Counted from the first letter of the stretch, positions 1-6,275 are shown. The stretch: 7,382 nt of DNA from MAG-120802 sp049430265 (GCA_049430265.1 JBMTBW010000031.1:1-7382); one strand, 5' to 3'. The notes: generated by a model from the sequence alone, not told the origin. Numbers and translations: made by a program.

Positions 1-270
1 TGCATCTGGGTTAGTCCAGGAAAGCGCCTTTCCTATCAGCGCCACCAGAAGCGCTCTGAACATTGGTTTATAGTTTCAGGAAATGCGCAGGTGACCATCA
101 ATGGCGTGGTTTCCTCATGTGGCGCGGGCGATAGTCTCGATATTCCTGCTGGAAGCTTGCATCGAATTGCAAATGTTGGAAGTAGCGATGTGGTCTTTAT
201 TGAAGTCCAAACTGGAACTTATTTTGGTGAAGATGACATTGAACGTATCGAAGATGATTTTGGGCGTTGA
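1..270 (+). CDS. Phosphomannose isomerase type II-like cupin, C-terminal part (5' end outside window)
   Basis: The frame is open from the first base to a TGA at 268-270 and gives 89 residues. Visible residues 7-27 (GKRLSYQ, then H15, R18, E20-H21-W22, ending VSG) carry the first cupin motif of the mannose-6-phosphate isomerase type II family. IPAGSLHRIAN (about 50-60) is the second motif, and the tail VQTGTYFGEDDIERIEDDFGR is typical of the same family. His and Glu in these motifs normally bind the catalytic metal. In the family the domain is either the isomerase end of a bifunctional mannose-1-phosphate guanylyltransferase or a stand-alone protein of about 110-120 residues. The N-terminus is outside the window, so which form this is cannot be told. 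The next gene starts 7 bp downstream on the same strand, suggesting co-transcription and a role in sugar-phosphate metabolism. The family call is firm; the substrate is not known. Confidence 0.85.
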   Translation, partial: CIWVSPGKRLSYQRHQKRSEHWFIVSGNAQVTINGVVSSCGAGDSLDIPAGSLHRIANVGSSDVVFIEVQTGTYFGEDDIERIEDDFGR

Positions 271-277
271 TAGATAA

Positions 278-1315
278 ATGAAGGTAAGAGATTTTAAGAT
301 GTATTCAGAGATTTCTGAGACCCCCGATGTTTTCTCAAGACTTCTAAATTCTGAAGCACAATTTCAACAAGCAGCAGAAAAGATAAAAGAAAGAAATATT
401 ACAAATGTAATCATCTTGGCACGAGGAACCTCAGATAACGCTGGGCATTATTTAAAGTTTTTGATTGAAGTTAAGTTAGGGCTGCCAGTTGGTCTTGCCT
501 CACCTTCATCTGTCTCAATCTATGGCGCTAAAGTTGATTTTAAAAACACCTTAGTAATTGCCTTGAGTCAGAGCGGAAAATCCCCAGATCTTCTAGCATT
601 TGCAAGCGCCTCAAAAGAAGGTGGAGCGCTTCTAATCGCTATGACTAATAATTCAGATTCTCCTTTAGCAAAAGCTGGCGATATTCATATAGATCTATCT
701 GCTGGGCCTGAAATTGCTGTTGCTGCCACCAAGAGTTATTCAGCCGAACTCTTAGCATCCTTACTATTAGTTGATAGCTGGATTGGCAATAAGAGAGAAG
801 TAAGGTCACATCTAGTTGATTCATCTAAAAAGTGCCTTTCAAATATAAGCAATTTAGATGGTTTTGCTAATTCATTAGATGCTAAGAGAGAAATTGTTGT
901 TATCGGGCGGGGTTATGCATATGCCAATGCCAAAGAGCTAGCGCTGAAGATTCAAGAAACTAGCTACATTCCAGTTCAAGGAATGTCTAGCGCTGACTAT
1001 CAACATGGCCCAATTGCTACCCTTAATAAAAATAGCCAAGTAATTGTCCTATCTCCTTCTGGAATGCCAAAAGAAGCGCTGGAGGATTCAATAGTTCGGA
1101 TTCGTCAGAGCCAACCAGAGATTATCTGGATTGGAAGTAATCAACTTGCAACCAAAGATGAGAAAGTAATTCTTGGATCTAGCCTAGAAAGTGAAGAAGA
1201 ATCAACAATCATAGATGCTGCACTGATTCAATATTTAACTCTTAGTTTTGCAGTGAAGAATGGATTTAACCCAGATTCTCCAAGAGGGCTTAGTAAGGTA
1301 ACGCTGACCAATTAG
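278..1315 (+). CDS. SIS-domain phosphosugar deaminase/isomerase (GlmS-isomerase-like, NagB-II/GlmD type)
   Basis: 345 residues with two SIS domains, equivalent to the isomerase half of glucosamine-6-phosphate synthase. The N-terminal glutaminase domain is absent, so the protein cannot use glutamine and is more likely a deaminase or isomerase, such as amino-sugar 6-phosphate to ketose phosphate plus ammonia. Visible motifs are ARGTSDNAG (48-56), SQSGKSPD (97-104, phosphate binding), ATKSYSAEL (150-158), KELALKIQE (219-227), SADYQHGP (238-245) and a GlmS-type tail, DSPRGLSKVT (333-342). Aligned by eye, K224, E227, H243 and K340 match E. coli GlmS catalytic residues K485, E488, H504 and K603. 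Two starts are possible: ATG at 278, with little Shine-Dalgarno, or the in-frame ATG at 299 (Met8), which is preceded by a purine-rich AAGGTAAGAG and opens like many family members. The gene probably shares an operon with the cupin. It converges with the dehydrogenase, leaving a 2-bp gap. An AgaS-like isomerase is an alternative. Confidence 0.85.
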   Translation: MKVRDFKMYSEISETPDVFSRLLNSEAQFQQAAEKIKERNITNVIILARGTSDNAGHYLKFLIEVKLGLPVGLASPSSVSIYGAKVDFKNTLVIALSQSGKSPDLLAFASASKEGGALLIAMTNNSDSPLAKAGDIHIDLSAGPEIAVAATKSYSAELLASLLLVDSWIGNKREVRSHLVDSSKKCLSNISNLDGFANSLDAKREIVVIGRGYAYANAKELALKIQETSYIPVQGMSSADYQHGPIATLNKNSQVIVLSPSGMPKEALEDSIVRIRQSQPEIIWIGSNQLATKDEKVILGSSLESEEESTIIDAALIQYLTLSFAVKNGFNPDSPRGLSKVTLTN

Positions 1316-1317
1316 CT

Positions 1318-2328
1318 CTACCAATTTAATAAGCCAATAATCTCCTCTTCATCAATTTTCTCTGGATCCACGAATCGAGCCTGCGAATACCAATGCTTCT
1401 GCTCAACTGTGTATGACTGAAGCCTTCGCAGACTCTCCAGAACTTCTTCGCGCTTGACCCCGAGATCGTCTAAACGATGTCGAGTTTTTGCCAGAGATAT
1501 CGTCTCTTTAGCGCGCTGGAAATCATTACCTTGAAGATAAGACATTATTAAGACTCCCATACTCACTAACTCTCCATGAAGGATTGTCCTACCGGTAACT
1601 TCCTCGAAAGTGTAGGCAAAGAAATGCTCGGATCCCTCTTCAAATCGGGCATGACCCATATCATGGCAACGCCAGCCAATGTCGCGGTGAAGTTCCATCA
1701 ATCGCCTCAAACCATCATCAGTTAACTCAGCTATTCCAGGAGCACATAGGTAGAGCTCATCTAGATACATTTGTGAAATCTTTGGCATCTCCTTTGTCCA
1801 GCCAAATTCATCTTTGCCTGCCTCGTGAGCCAACTTCCAATCAAACCAAGCAGTTTGACAGGAGAGAACATCGCCAATTCCGCTGGTCACCATAGACTTT
1901 GGTGCAGCACGAAATAGCTCAAAATCTACGTAAACCATCTCAGGAACTGCATCGCCTTCATAGCGCACACCTCCTTGATCTCGGAGTGCGGACATGCGAG
2001 TAAAGCACGCATCAACACTTGGCAAAGATGGGAATTGAAGTAAAGGCAGCTGCCGTCTCCAGTGAATCCACTTTGCAGTATCCATGGCCCCGCCGCCGCC
2101 AAGACCAATTACTGTCACACCTGCTACCTCTGCCGCAAGTTTGTCTAAATGCTGCGGAGAGAGATCTCCTGATTGGATTATCTGTAGTGGCCGATTCTCT
2201 ATCGATTTATCAAGTAGAGCCCAAGGTTCGGGTTGTGTTACGAGTATGTAATCCCCAGCTTCATTTATTGCATCTGCTGAAATATTATTTCCATAGGTTG
2301 CATTAAACCCCTGAGCCTTAAATGTCAT
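1318..2328 (-). CDS. NAD(P)-dependent dehydrogenase of the glycerol-1-phosphate dehydrogenase family (DHQS/iron-ADH superfamily)
   Basis: 336 residues, full length for the sn-glycerol-1-phosphate dehydrogenase (EgsA/AraM-like) branch of the dehydroquinate-synthase/iron-alcohol-dehydrogenase superfamily. The Rossmann-like N-terminal half carries the glycine-rich nucleotide loop GLGGGGAMDTAK (75-86). A conserved PSVDA segment (103-107) is followed by SGIGD (149-153), then GSEHFF (232-237) and ILHGELVSMG (249-258). D153, H235 and H251 are the expected metal ligands, so the enzyme looks intact. It is cytosolic, with no signal peptide. Its ATG overlaps the deacetylase stop as ATGA (2325-2328), which implies co-transcription and translational coupling, with GGGGTAGAG just upstream as a possible ribosome site. 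In family members the substrate is glycerol-1-phosphate/dihydroxyacetone phosphate. In this sugar locus a polyol, keto-sugar or cyclitol substrate is equally possible. The superfamily call is strong; the reaction is uncertain. Confidence 0.8.
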   Translation of the reverse strand: MTFKAQGFNATYGNNISADAINEAGDYILVTQPEPWALLDKSIENRPLQIIQSGDLSPQHLDKLAAEVAGVTVIGLGGGGAMDTAKWIHWRRQLPLLQFPSLPSVDACFTRMSALRDQGGVRYEGDAVPEMVYVDFELFRAAPKSMVTSGIGDVLSCQTAWFDWKLAHEAGKDEFGWTKEMPKISQMYLDELYLCAPGIAELTDDGLRRLMELHRDIGWRCHDMGHARFEEGSEHFFAYTFEEVTGRTILHGELVSMGVLIMSYLQGNDFQRAKETISLAKTRHRLDDLGVKREEVLESLRRLQSYTVEQKHWYSQARFVDPEKIDEEEIIGLLNW

Positions 2329-3113
2329 TTCTCTACCCCAAACTCCTTTATCAATTGATTAATTCGCTCTGGACCAATGATTCTGTATTTCTCGGACTCA
2401 CGGCTGCGTACCAGTAACTCCACGTAAATCTTTGGATTCTCCCGAAGTTGCTCTAGAGAGTAGCCTAAAAATTCTGCCTGCAAACTGGCTTGCGCGACCA
2501 TGTTGCTTATCATAGTTCTATGTAGTGATATCAGTTCGATTAATCGATCTTGATAATCAGTGATATCAAGAAAGTGAGTTTCTTCCACAACGACCCTTCC
2601 AAAGTACCATTTCTCTATTGGTAGGTGAGGTGCTAACTGGTCTACTTTTCCATCTGGATGTTTATCAAACCCTGCAGTCCAACAAGCCTCAGCCACAGCT
2701 TTGCCAACCAAAATATGGTCTTGGTTATCCTCGAATTTAATTGAATCGGGATCAAAACTCATTACCAAATATGGCCTTATCTCTCTGATCACCTTCACTA
2801 TTTGATTACGAAGTGAAACCTCACTTTTATCTCCTAAGGTATCTGTCGGATATCCAAATTCAGATAAAGAATTAATACCAAGGGCAGCTAAGACTTCGTC
2901 AAACTCGGACTTATTTCGCCTAATGGTCTCCGCTTCATCGAATCCCCAGCTATCCCAACGATCATCAGTAACTCTTATAACGTGGATTTTCCAACCATCA
3001 TCCAAGAGCGCCAAGGTGGCCGCCCCACAAGATAAGAGCAGGTCATCGGCATGGGAGATAACTATCAGACCAGTTTTTTGCTTGGTGAGTGGAATCTGAA
3101 GCTTTTTAGACAA
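2325..3113 (-). CDS. PIG-L/LmbE-family N-deacetylase
   Basis: 262 residues in the zinc-dependent LmbE/PIG-L fold, whose members remove acetyl from N-acetylglucosamine in free sugars, chitobiose or GlcNAc conjugates. The first motif is SHADDLLLSCGA (20-31): H21 and D24 should bind zinc and D23 should be the catalytic base. The other zinc ligand is expected at H133 in NQDHILVGKAV (130-140). The family consensus HPDDE reads HADDL here. The metal-binding positions are kept, and non-Glu residues at the fifth position occur in some active deacetylases. It has no signal peptide or membrane segment, so it should be cytosolic and act on imported sugar. The start is TTG at 3113-3111, supported by GGAGGTAAA directly upstream; no ATG, GTG or further TTG occurs in frame before the HADD motif. 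It is the first gene of the minus-strand pair, overlapping the dehydrogenase by 4 bp and divergent from the transporter. Mycothiol/bacillithiol-type deacetylase is an alternative, but the sugar locus argues for catabolism. Confidence 0.85.
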   Translation of the reverse strand: MSKKLQIPLTKQKTGLIVISHADDLLLSCGAATLALLDDGWKIHVIRVTDDRWDSWGFDEAETIRRNKSEFDEVLAALGINSLSEFGYPTDTLGDKSEVSLRNQIVKVIREIRPYLVMSFDPDSIKFEDNQDHILVGKAVAEACWTAGFDKHPDGKVDQLAPHLPIEKWYFGRVVVEETHFLDITDYQDRLIELISLHRTMISNMVAQASLQAEFLGYSLEQLRENPKIYVELLVRSRESEKYRIIGPERINQLIKEFGVEK

Positions 3114-3122
3114 TTTACCTCC
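3114..3122 (-). promoter_or_regulatory. Strong Shine-Dalgarno site that sets a TTG start
   Basis: On the minus strand GGAGGTAAA immediately precedes TTG (3113-3111). The GGAGGT core is fully complementary to the 16S rRNA 3' end and lies 3 nt from the TTG, a slightly short spacing. It is the best ribosome site in the window and makes the TTG start of the deacetylase convincing. Confidence 0.75.
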
Positions 3123-3182
3123 AAAAATAGACCAGAACAGAAAAAGCCTTGTTATGAGATTGTTGTAGTAAACCCTTAATAA

Positions 3183-3195
3183 ATCAAGTGTTGAT
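3183..3195. repeat. 13-bp inverted repeat, possible operator
   Basis: ATCAA-GTG-TTGAT is a perfect 5-bp inverted repeat with a 3-bp centre. It lies in the spacer of the candidate plus-strand promoter and over the candidate minus-strand -35 box, a position suited to a repressor of both operons. It is short, does not match an operator I can name, and could be chance in AT-rich DNA. Confidence 0.35.
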
Positions 3196-3213
3196 GGGTA
3201 TTTTTAGGCCACT

Positions 3214-3228
3214 AGGGGGCGCGCCCCT
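3214..3228. repeat. GC-rich palindrome/hairpin just before the binding-protein start
   Basis: GGGGCGCGCCCC (3216-3227) is a perfect 12-bp palindrome. In RNA the same stretch can also fold as AGGGG/CCCCT (3214-3218 with 3224-3228) around a GCGCG loop. It ends 2 nt before the ATG at 3231 and stands out in an otherwise AT-leaning intergenic region. It may be an operator near the transcription start, or a hairpin that hides the only G-rich Shine-Dalgarno-like run upstream of that ATG. The palindrome is certain; its function is inferred. Confidence 0.5.
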
Positions 3229-3230
3229 CA

Positions 3231-4514
3231 ATGAAAGGAAAACACTTGTTAAAGGGAAGAAATTTCAAAGTAGTCGCACTAGTTGCCGCTGCAGTTTTAA
3301 CTTTGAGCGCATGCAGCAGTGACTCAGAATCCGGTGGTGAAGTAGGCGGAGAAATTAATGTCTTTTTAATTCCTAGCCCATCATCAACATCAATTCAGAG
3401 CTTTATTCCAGAGTTTGAAGCAGAGACTGGGATCAAAGTAAATGTATCTGAGACACCATACGGTGAAGCACATCAGAAACAACTCCTTAGCTACAATCAA
3501 AAAGCGGGAGCATATGACATTGCACAATTCGACAACACATACTTAGCACCATTCTGCCAAGCCAAAGCAATGTTGCCTCTTGATTCATATATCTCTGGAT
3601 CTGATGAATATGACATCAATGACTTTGGACAAGGACAGCAAGATTATGGTAAGTGCAAGGGCGAGACCTTAGGTCTAACTCTAAGTACCGAGCCAATGAT
3701 TCAATGGTACAGAACTGATCTCTACGAGAAGCTTGGATTAACTCCAGCTAAGACATGGGATGAGTACTACGAAAATGCTAAGAAAGTTCAGGCTGCCGGA
3801 TTCGGTGGACAAATTATGGGCTTTGGTCCAAACGTATCTTGGTGGTGGATGACGCTAGTTTGGTCATTTGGAGGAGCCCTCTACGACGCGAACCTCAATC
3901 CTGTGGTTAATTCAAAGGAAGCAGTTGCTGCCACTGATTATCTAAAGAAGTTACTTGAAGTCTCACCAAAGGGAGCAATTACAGCAACCGGTGATGACAC
4001 CACAAGTAAATTCCTTGGTGAAGATATTGGAGCAATGCTCAACTACTCCGGATACTATGGAATGGCTCTTGATCCAAGCATCAATAAGAATGCTGGAAAG
4101 ATTGGTACAGCTCCAGCGCCTATGGGAAGTGTAGATACAACCCATCTTGCTGGATGGAATATTGGAATCCCTGCTGATGCAAAGAATCCTGATGCTGCTT
4201 GGAAGTTCCTCGAATTCGTTCTAGGAAAGACCAATTCAGTTAAGTATCTTGAATCAGGTGCTGCGGCGATTGGTCGTAAGTCAATTATCAACAATGCGGA
4301 TTTAGTGGCAAAGAATCCATATCTGCCACAGTTGGAGATTCCATCAAGCTCACGCATTGAGAGATATCCACAAATTGCCGTCTGGCCAGAATTTGAGGTT
4401 GCAGCAATTGATGCTGTGACTCAGGTTCTCACTGGGAAGCAGAAGTCTCAAGCAGCATTGGATGCGCTTAACGAGAAGCTCAAACCGATACTTGCAAAAG
4501 AGCCTAAGAGCTAA
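3231..4514 (+). CDS. Sugar ABC transporter solute-binding lipoprotein (family 1 extracellular binding protein)
   Basis: 427 residues. A basic N-terminus (KGKHLLKGR) and a hydrophobic segment (VVALVAAAVLTL) lead to the lipobox LSAC (25-28). C28 should be lipidated after cleavage, tethering the protein to the outer face of the membrane. The mature part is a carbohydrate family 1 binding protein: FEAETGIKVNV (62-72), YDIAQFDNTYLAPF (95-108), an aromatic-rich SWWWMTLVWSFGG (203-215) suited to stacking on sugar rings, GEDIGAMLNYSG (263-274) and LAGWNIGIPADAKNPDAAWKFLEFV (306-330). C109 and C142 could form a disulfide. Two permease genes follow, so this is the capture subunit of an importer; the sugar cannot be read from sequence. 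The start is uncertain: ATG 3231 abuts a GC palindrome and lacks a clear ribosome site, while TTG at 3246 has AAAGGA 6 nt upstream and keeps a good signal peptide. Confidence 0.93.
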   Translation: MKGKHLLKGRNFKVVALVAAAVLTLSACSSDSESGGEVGGEINVFLIPSPSSTSIQSFIPEFEAETGIKVNVSETPYGEAHQKQLLSYNQKAGAYDIAQFDNTYLAPFCQAKAMLPLDSYISGSDEYDINDFGQGQQDYGKCKGETLGLTLSTEPMIQWYRTDLYEKLGLTPAKTWDEYYENAKKVQAAGFGGQIMGFGPNVSWWWMTLVWSFGGALYDANLNPVVNSKEAVAATDYLKKLLEVSPKGAITATGDDTTSKFLGEDIGAMLNYSGYYGMALDPSINKNAGKIGTAPAPMGSVDTTHLAGWNIGIPADAKNPDAAWKFLEFVLGKTNSVKYLESGAAAIGRKSIINNADLVAKNPYLPQLEIPSSSRIERYPQIAVWPEFEVAAIDAVTQVLTGKQKSQAALDALNEKLKPILAKEPKS

Positions 4515-4533
4515 TCAACTCAAAGACTAAGGC

Positions 4534-4586
4534 TTGGGCCTGGCACAATAGTGATAGAAAATGATCGCTAAAGTGTCCAGGCCCAA
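4534..4586 (+). promoter_or_regulatory. Potential mRNA hairpin enclosing the first permease's start codon
   Basis: TTGGGCCTGG (4534-4543) is the exact reverse complement of CCAGGCCCAA (4577-4586). Inside this 10-bp stem, CAC (4544-4546) can pair with GTG (4573-4575), leaving U4576 bulged, and TAGTGAT (4549-4555) can pair with ATCGCTA (4564-4570) with one U-G pair. This gives about 20 pairs in total, with an AA/AA internal loop. The apical loop AGAAAATG (4556-4563) contains the start codon. No U-run follows, so it is not a simple terminator. Likely roles are lowering permease translation relative to the binding protein, or blocking mRNA decay between the two genes. Pairing is seen directly; function is inferred. 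Confidence 0.55.
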
Positions 4587-5457
4587 TTTGCTGCGCAGGA
4601 AGAATCTTCGCCCTGTCGCACAACTGACTATCCCAACATGGATTTTTCTTGCATTGGTTGTGTTGATTCCTTTCTTCTATGGGGTTTACATATCGTTTCT
4701 AAATATTAATCTGGCTTCTTTTCTCCCACCAAGCTTTGTGGGATTTGATAACTATCAGACTGTGCTAGCTGCTTCTGAGACCTGGTCGACACTTCGGATT
4801 ACCTTGATTATTACATTTATTGGATTACTCACACAGATACCAATAGGAATACTTCTAGCCTTAGTGCTACATGAAAACTTGCGTGGCACGAAAATATTTC
4901 GTTCAATCTTAATCACTCCAATGCTCCTAACCCCAGTAGCAGTTGGACTAACTTATAGATTTATGTTTGACACCGATCTTGGTGTTATTAACTGGGCTCT
5001 AGGAAGTATTGGAATAGAGAAAGTAAATTGGCTGGGCTCGCAAACAAGTGCGCTATTCGCCATAATAATTGTTGACTCGTGGCAATCAATCCCTTTCGTT
5101 ATGCTCTTGGTTCTAGCAGCTCTGACCGCTATTTCACCCTCTTTATATGAGGCAGCTAGGGTTGATGGAGCATCAGTGAGCCAGATATTTCGAAGGATTA
5201 CGCTGCCATTAATCACACCAACGCTCTTGGTAATAACCATGATCAAAATTATGGATTTTCTAAAACTGTTTGACACGCTATTTATTCTCACCCGAGGGGG
5301 CCCAGGAAATGCAACTACAACTCTTGGACTTTGGACATATAAGACCGGCTTTGTCTTCCTTGAGTTCTCTAGAGCTGCAGCGCTTGGGGTAATAATTACC
5401 ATAATCACACTTCCGGTCTATTTCCTCTGGCGTCGAGCCTCAAGAGGCGTGCGATGA
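4561..5457 (+). CDS. Sugar ABC transporter permease, MalF/UgpA-like
   Basis: 298 residues, an inner-membrane subunit of a binding-protein-dependent sugar importer (CUT1-type). The first membrane segment is about 23-45 (TIPTWIFLALVVLIPFFYGVYISF). Further hydrophobic spans lie near 80-103, 116-136, 163-190, 217-240 and 272-290, giving six helices. The cytoplasmic EAA loop EAARVDGASVSQIFRRITLPL (197-217), which docks on the ATPase, is intact, as is the family signature LTRGGPGN (243-250). The ATG at 4561 has only a weak purine stretch before it and sits in the loop of a possible hairpin. An in-frame TAG at 4555 excludes an earlier start, and GTG 4573 or TTG 4588 remain possible later starts. Its stop overlaps the next permease's ATG (5454-5457). 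The binding protein lies 46 bp upstream. No ATP-binding gene accompanies it here, as is usual where one MsiK-type ATPase serves several importers. Confidence 0.93.
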   Translation: MIAKVSRPNLLRRKNLRPVAQLTIPTWIFLALVVLIPFFYGVYISFLNINLASFLPPSFVGFDNYQTVLAASETWSTLRITLIITFIGLLTQIPIGILLALVLHENLRGTKIFRSILITPMLLTPVAVGLTYRFMFDTDLGVINWALGSIGIEKVNWLGSQTSALFAIIIVDSWQSIPFVMLLVLAALTAISPSLYEAARVDGASVSQIFRRITLPLITPTLLVITMIKIMDFLKLFDTLFILTRGGPGNATTTLGLWTYKTGFVFLEFSRAAALGVIITIITLPVYFLWRRASRGVR

Positions 5458-6275
5458 TTCTCAAGCGAGGCGCCTCTTATTCTCTCTTGTTTGTTGCCTC
5501 GTTTCTCTCGCTGTTTCCACTCTTTTGGACCATAAGTACTTCAATAAAGGATCGAGTAGATACTTATAGCCTGCCACCAAAGTTTTTTAGTTTTACTCCT
5601 ACCCTAAAGAACTACATATCACTTTTTTCTCTGGAAAAGTTTTGGCAAATCTATTCCAATAGCATCATCATTACATTGGGAAGCACGTTTATTTGTTTGG
5701 TAATAGGAAGTCTTGCAGCCTATGCCCTAGCAAGAAAACCACGATTCAGAGGTAGAACTCCCCTAGAGGGATTAATGATTGCGATAAGAGCGCTTCCAGC
5801 AATCGTGTTGCTCTTGCCAATATATAAGCTGAGCTCATATCTAGGTCTCTATGATTCAAAGTTAGGGTTAATCCTAATTTTTGCAGGATTTAATATCCCA
5901 TTTGCAATTTGGTTATTGATGAGTTTTTTTGAACAGATACCAGTTGAAATTGAAGAATCCGCTAGAGTCGATGGGGCTTCAACCTTCAAATTGTTTACTC
6001 GAATAATCCTGCCATTAGCGGCACCGGGTTTGGTGGCAACTGGGATATTTGTCTCACTCCTTTCTTGGAATGAGTTTCTAATTCCTGTGATTATGGCTGG
6101 AGAGAACTCAAAAACTCTTCCAGTGCTGGTTGCCAGTTTTATAAGTAATCGCACCCTTGATTGGGGCCCTATGGCAGCTGCCGCCACGGTGGCCTTGATA
6201 CCAATAGTGCTTTTAACAGTAGTAATTCAGCGTTGGTTGGTAGCTGGACTTTCAAGCGGTGCCGTTAAGGAGTAG
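5454..6275 (+). CDS. Sugar ABC transporter permease, MalG/UgpE-like
   Basis: 273 residues, the second inner-membrane subunit, expected to pair with the MalF-like permease. The first membrane segment is about 8-30, with others near 68-94, 105-125, 136-158, 186-206 and 239-262. The EAA loop reads EESARVDGASTFKLFTRIILPL (167-188), with the conserved Gly at 174 that contacts the ATPase. The region LLSWNEFLIPVIMAG (202-216) and the C-terminal end QRWLVAGLSSGAVKE (259-273) are hallmarks of MalG-type permeases. The start ATG overlaps the upstream stop as ATGA, with AGAGG a suitable distance upstream, so translation is probably coupled to give equal amounts of the two permeases. At its 3' end the coding region overlaps the convergent GH1 gene by 24 bp (6252-6275), leaving no room for an ordinary terminator between them. 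Confidence 0.93.
   Translation: MILKRGASYSLLFVASFLSLFPLFWTISTSIKDRVDTYSLPPKFFSFTPTLKNYISLFSLEKFWQIYSNSIIITLGSTFICLVIGSLAAYALARKPRFRGRTPLEGLMIAIRALPAIVLLLPIYKLSSYLGLYDSKLGLILIFAGFNIPFAIWLLMSFFEQIPVEIEESARVDGASTFKLFTRIILPLAAPGLVATGIFVSLLSWNEFLIPVIMAGENSKTLPVLVASFISNRTLDWGPMAAAATVALIPIVLLTVVIQRWLVAGLSSGAVKE

Larger units (their letters stand above)
3114..3230. promoter_or_regulatory. Divergent control region between deacetylase and binding-protein genes
   Basis: This 117-bp gap is the only sizeable non-coding stretch in the window and must hold promoters for both directions. On the plus strand a candidate is TTAATA (3176-3181), a 17-bp spacer and TATTTT (3199-3204), each 4 of 6 to consensus, with transcription starting near 3211. 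On the minus strand TTGATT (3187-3182), a 17-bp spacer and AACAAT (3164-3159) is a weaker candidate, with a leader of roughly 40 nt. The two candidates overlap, so one bound regulator could control both operons. Box assignments are by eye only. Confidence 0.35.

Noticed and set aside
18..34. Inverted repeat AGGAAAG-CGC-CTTTCCT as an operator
   Set aside because: It lies in the conserved PGKRLSY coding motif of the cupin, so protein constraint is a sufficient explanation, and it is not near a gene start.
278..1315. SIS gene as a truncated glutamine-fructose-6-phosphate aminotransferase (pseudogene of glmS)
   Set aside because: Both SIS domains and the C-terminal catalytic tail are complete and the upstream bases belong to an unrelated cupin. 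The length fits stand-alone NagB-II/GlmD-type enzymes.
2085..2101. GC-rich GCC/GGC triplet run as a microsatellite
   Set aside because: It encodes the conserved glycine-rich nucleotide-binding loop of the dehydrogenase on the minus strand.
3042..3053. Deacetylase judged inactive because HPDDE reads HADDL
   Set aside because: The metal-binding His and Asp and the catalytic Asp are kept, the second His motif is present, and the Pro and Glu positions vary in some active family members.
4530..4541. AGGC-TTGG-GCCT as a separate small hairpin
   Set aside because: A 4-bp stem is weak and overlaps the 5' arm of the much longer hairpin at 4534-4586. At most it is an alternative fold.
4953..5408. 151-codon open frame on the minus strand within the first permease
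   Set aside because: The translation has no recognisable domain and the plus-strand permease is full length with family motifs; it is a chance antisense frame. The same applies to antisense frames at 4055-4357, 3963-4145 and 5849-6187, and to frames at 2019-2306 and 1926-2108 within the dehydrogenase gene.
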